From positions 1 through 8,043 of the forward strand of contig DGFG01000135.1 in assembly GCA_002391555.1 (NCBI GenBank): a DNA stretch of 8,043 nucleotides. The letters run 5' to 3'. This DNA comes from Firmicutes bacterium UBA3906. Its GTDB lineage: Bacteria; Bacillota; Clostridia; Caldicoprobacterales; DTU083. Positions 7,313 through 8,043 of this stretch are shown here, one piece after another. Each line of letters begins with the position of its first letter. Within the stretch, counting starts at the first letter, position 1. A program made the translations under genes and the position numbers. Under the pieces are notes generated by a model that was given only the letters and a program-made list of their open reading frames with translations, did not search any database and was not told where the DNA came from.

Positions 7313-7326
7313 TAGTCCTAGGACTA
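7313..7326. repeat. 14-bp perfect palindrome in the dacF-like leader
   Basis: TAGTCCTAGGACTA reads the same on both strands. It lies between the predicted transcription start (about 7342) and the ribosome binding site of the minus-strand carboxypeptidase. A further TAGTCC half-site is at 7291-7296. It may be an operator or an RNA fold. No family of regulator is recognised. Confidence 0.5.
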
Positions 7327-7348
7327 CCACTATATTTATATAAAATTT

Positions 7349-7357
7349 ATTATAGCA
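7349..7357 (-). promoter_or_regulatory. Extended -10 promoter of the dacF-like gene
   Basis: On the minus strand the sequence reads TGCTATAAT, a perfect -10 box (complement of 7349-7354) with a perfect TGn extension (7357-7355). The region 17-18 bp upstream (GTGATT) is a poor -35 box, which extended -10 promoters tolerate. The predicted start, near 7342, leaves a leader of about 60 bases. Confidence 0.65.
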
Positions 7358-7436
7358 TATGTATCTTTTCTAATCACCCCCTTAAGCTAACAATTACAAG
7401 GCAAATATTGAGAGGAAAAGTCTATAGAAGTCAGGC

Positions 7437-7465
7437 TTGTATCCCTCTGCTAGCTATGCTAATTA
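7437..7465 (+). promoter_or_regulatory. Weak candidate promoter for comEA
   Basis: TTGTAT (7437-7442), a 17-bp spacer and TAATTA (7460-7465) preceded by TGC give a possible extended -10 promoter directed at comEA. Both boxes match only four of six consensus bases. A second possibility is the inverted repeat TTCGC/GCGAA at 7512-7529 just upstream of the gene. The rest of 7358-7561 is AT-rich with no gene seen. Confidence 0.3.
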
Positions 7466-7561
7466 ATTATTTGTTATTAATAAATAAGAATATAAGCAAA
7501 ATAAAAGGTTTTTCGCTATTTTGGGCGAATATTTAGGTACATTTTGTTGTGGGGTGATTTT

Positions 7562-8024
7562 ATGTTTCATCTTGACCGTATACAACAGCGATTATTTATT
7601 ATCATGGGTATAATAATAGTAATACTGGCTAGCCTTTTAATCTACCTGGCTTATTTGTCAGATGATGCAGAGGCTGAGGTCTTAAGCCAGAGCCCGCCAC
7701 CAATTGAAAGTCAGCCACCAGCAGATAACAAGACAGCTGAGCCAATTAATGAGGCTGATAAAAATGAAACAAAGAAGATAAAGATATATATAGTAGGGGC
7801 AGTAAAAGAGGCAGGCCTAATAGAGCTAAATGAGGACGACAGGCTATATGATGCAGTAATCAAGGCAGGTGGACCTGATGAGGATGCAGACCTAACTAGG
7901 GTCAACCTAGCTATAAGGGTCAAGGACGAGGGTATGTACTATATACCAAGGCAGGGCGAGGATATTAGTCAGGAGATAAGCCCTATAATGCAAAACCCAC
8001 AAAACACAGCAAAGGAGCCAGACC
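7562..8024 (+). CDS. comEA: Competence protein ComEA, DNA receptor (5' part, truncated by the library end)
   Basis: ComEA is the membrane-anchored receptor that binds double-stranded DNA during natural transformation and hands it to the ComEC channel. The frame opens at ATG 7562, after GGGGTGAT (7551-7558), and stays open through the right end. It shows a short cytoplasmic start, one hydrophobic helix at about 12-31, a Pro/Glu-rich linker (36-70) and an SLBB domain at about 73-129 (KIKIYIVGAVKEAGLIEL, then RLYDAVIKAGG, VNLA and YYIPRQGE). The helix-hairpin-helix DNA-binding domain that should follow is missing because the fragment ends. 154 residues are genuine, and anything translated past 8024 comes from the adapter. 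It runs divergently from the carboxypeptidase. SLBB also occurs in exopolysaccharide proteins, but the anchor, linker and SLBB order fits ComEA best. Confidence 0.88.
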
Positions 8025-8043
8025 CTGTCTCTTATACACATCT
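8025..8043 (-). other. Tn5/Nextera mosaic-end adapter (library artefact)
   Basis: The last 19 bases, CTGTCTCTTATACACATCT, are the exact reverse complement of the left end of the window and equal the Tn5 mosaic end. They truncate comEA artificially. The nine genomic bases next to each end (20-28 and 8016-8024) are not a direct repeat, as expected for two independent tagmentation cuts and not for one transposition event. Confidence 0.97.

Noticed and set aside
7711..7923. Minus-strand Ser-rich open frame in the right-hand region
   Set aside because: It is the shadow of comEA, whose frame shows a clear SLBB domain.

Overview
The window is one tagmented fragment. Positions 1-19 and 8025-8043 are the Tn5/Nextera mosaic-end sequence in inverted orientation, so genuine genomic sequence runs only from 20 to 8024. 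The organism looks like a Gram-positive, moderately AT-rich Bacillota, most likely a Clostridia-type lineage. The evidence is strong AGGAGG-type ribosome binding sites, frequent TTG/GTG starts, the gene order rplU-prp-rpmA-obgE-yhbY-nadD-yqeK-rsfS, an L27 with a cleavable N-terminal extension, and an L21-leader-like 5' region. Outside the ribosomal genes, codon use leans to AGG (Arg), CTA (Leu) and ATA (Ile). I cannot name a genus.

Left region (20-1213): the last codons of an upstream gene, then a strong extended -10 promoter, an L21-leader-like structured RNA, and the rplU-prp-rpmA operon. The operon makes ribosomal proteins L21 and L27 and the cysteine protease that trims L27. It ends in a strong intrinsic terminator.

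Middle region (1289-5770): obgE and yhbY (both ribosome assembly), then a minus-strand gene for a four-helix membrane protein with what looks like a degenerate Mrr/restriction-endonuclease-like core. This gene interrupts an otherwise standard order. The overlapping set nadD-yqeK-rsfS follows: NAD synthesis, Ap4A hydrolysis and ribosome silencing. The cluster closes on a bidirectional terminator shared with the convergent dacF-like gene.

Right region (5858-8024): a minus-strand D-alanyl-D-alanine carboxypeptidase with signal peptide and C-terminal membrane anchor. A divergent intergenic region of about 280 bp carries a perfect extended -10 promoter and a 14-bp palindrome. Then comes the 5' part of comEA (DNA-uptake receptor), cut off by the right adapter after its SLBB domain.

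Most of the window is conserved housekeeping content. I did not find a clear new defence or mobile system. The least ordinary items are the Mrr-like membrane protein, the repeats over the rplU promoter, the hairpin that contains the yhbY stop codon, the palindrome in the dacF leader, and the contrast in CTAG and codon use between ribosomal and other genes.
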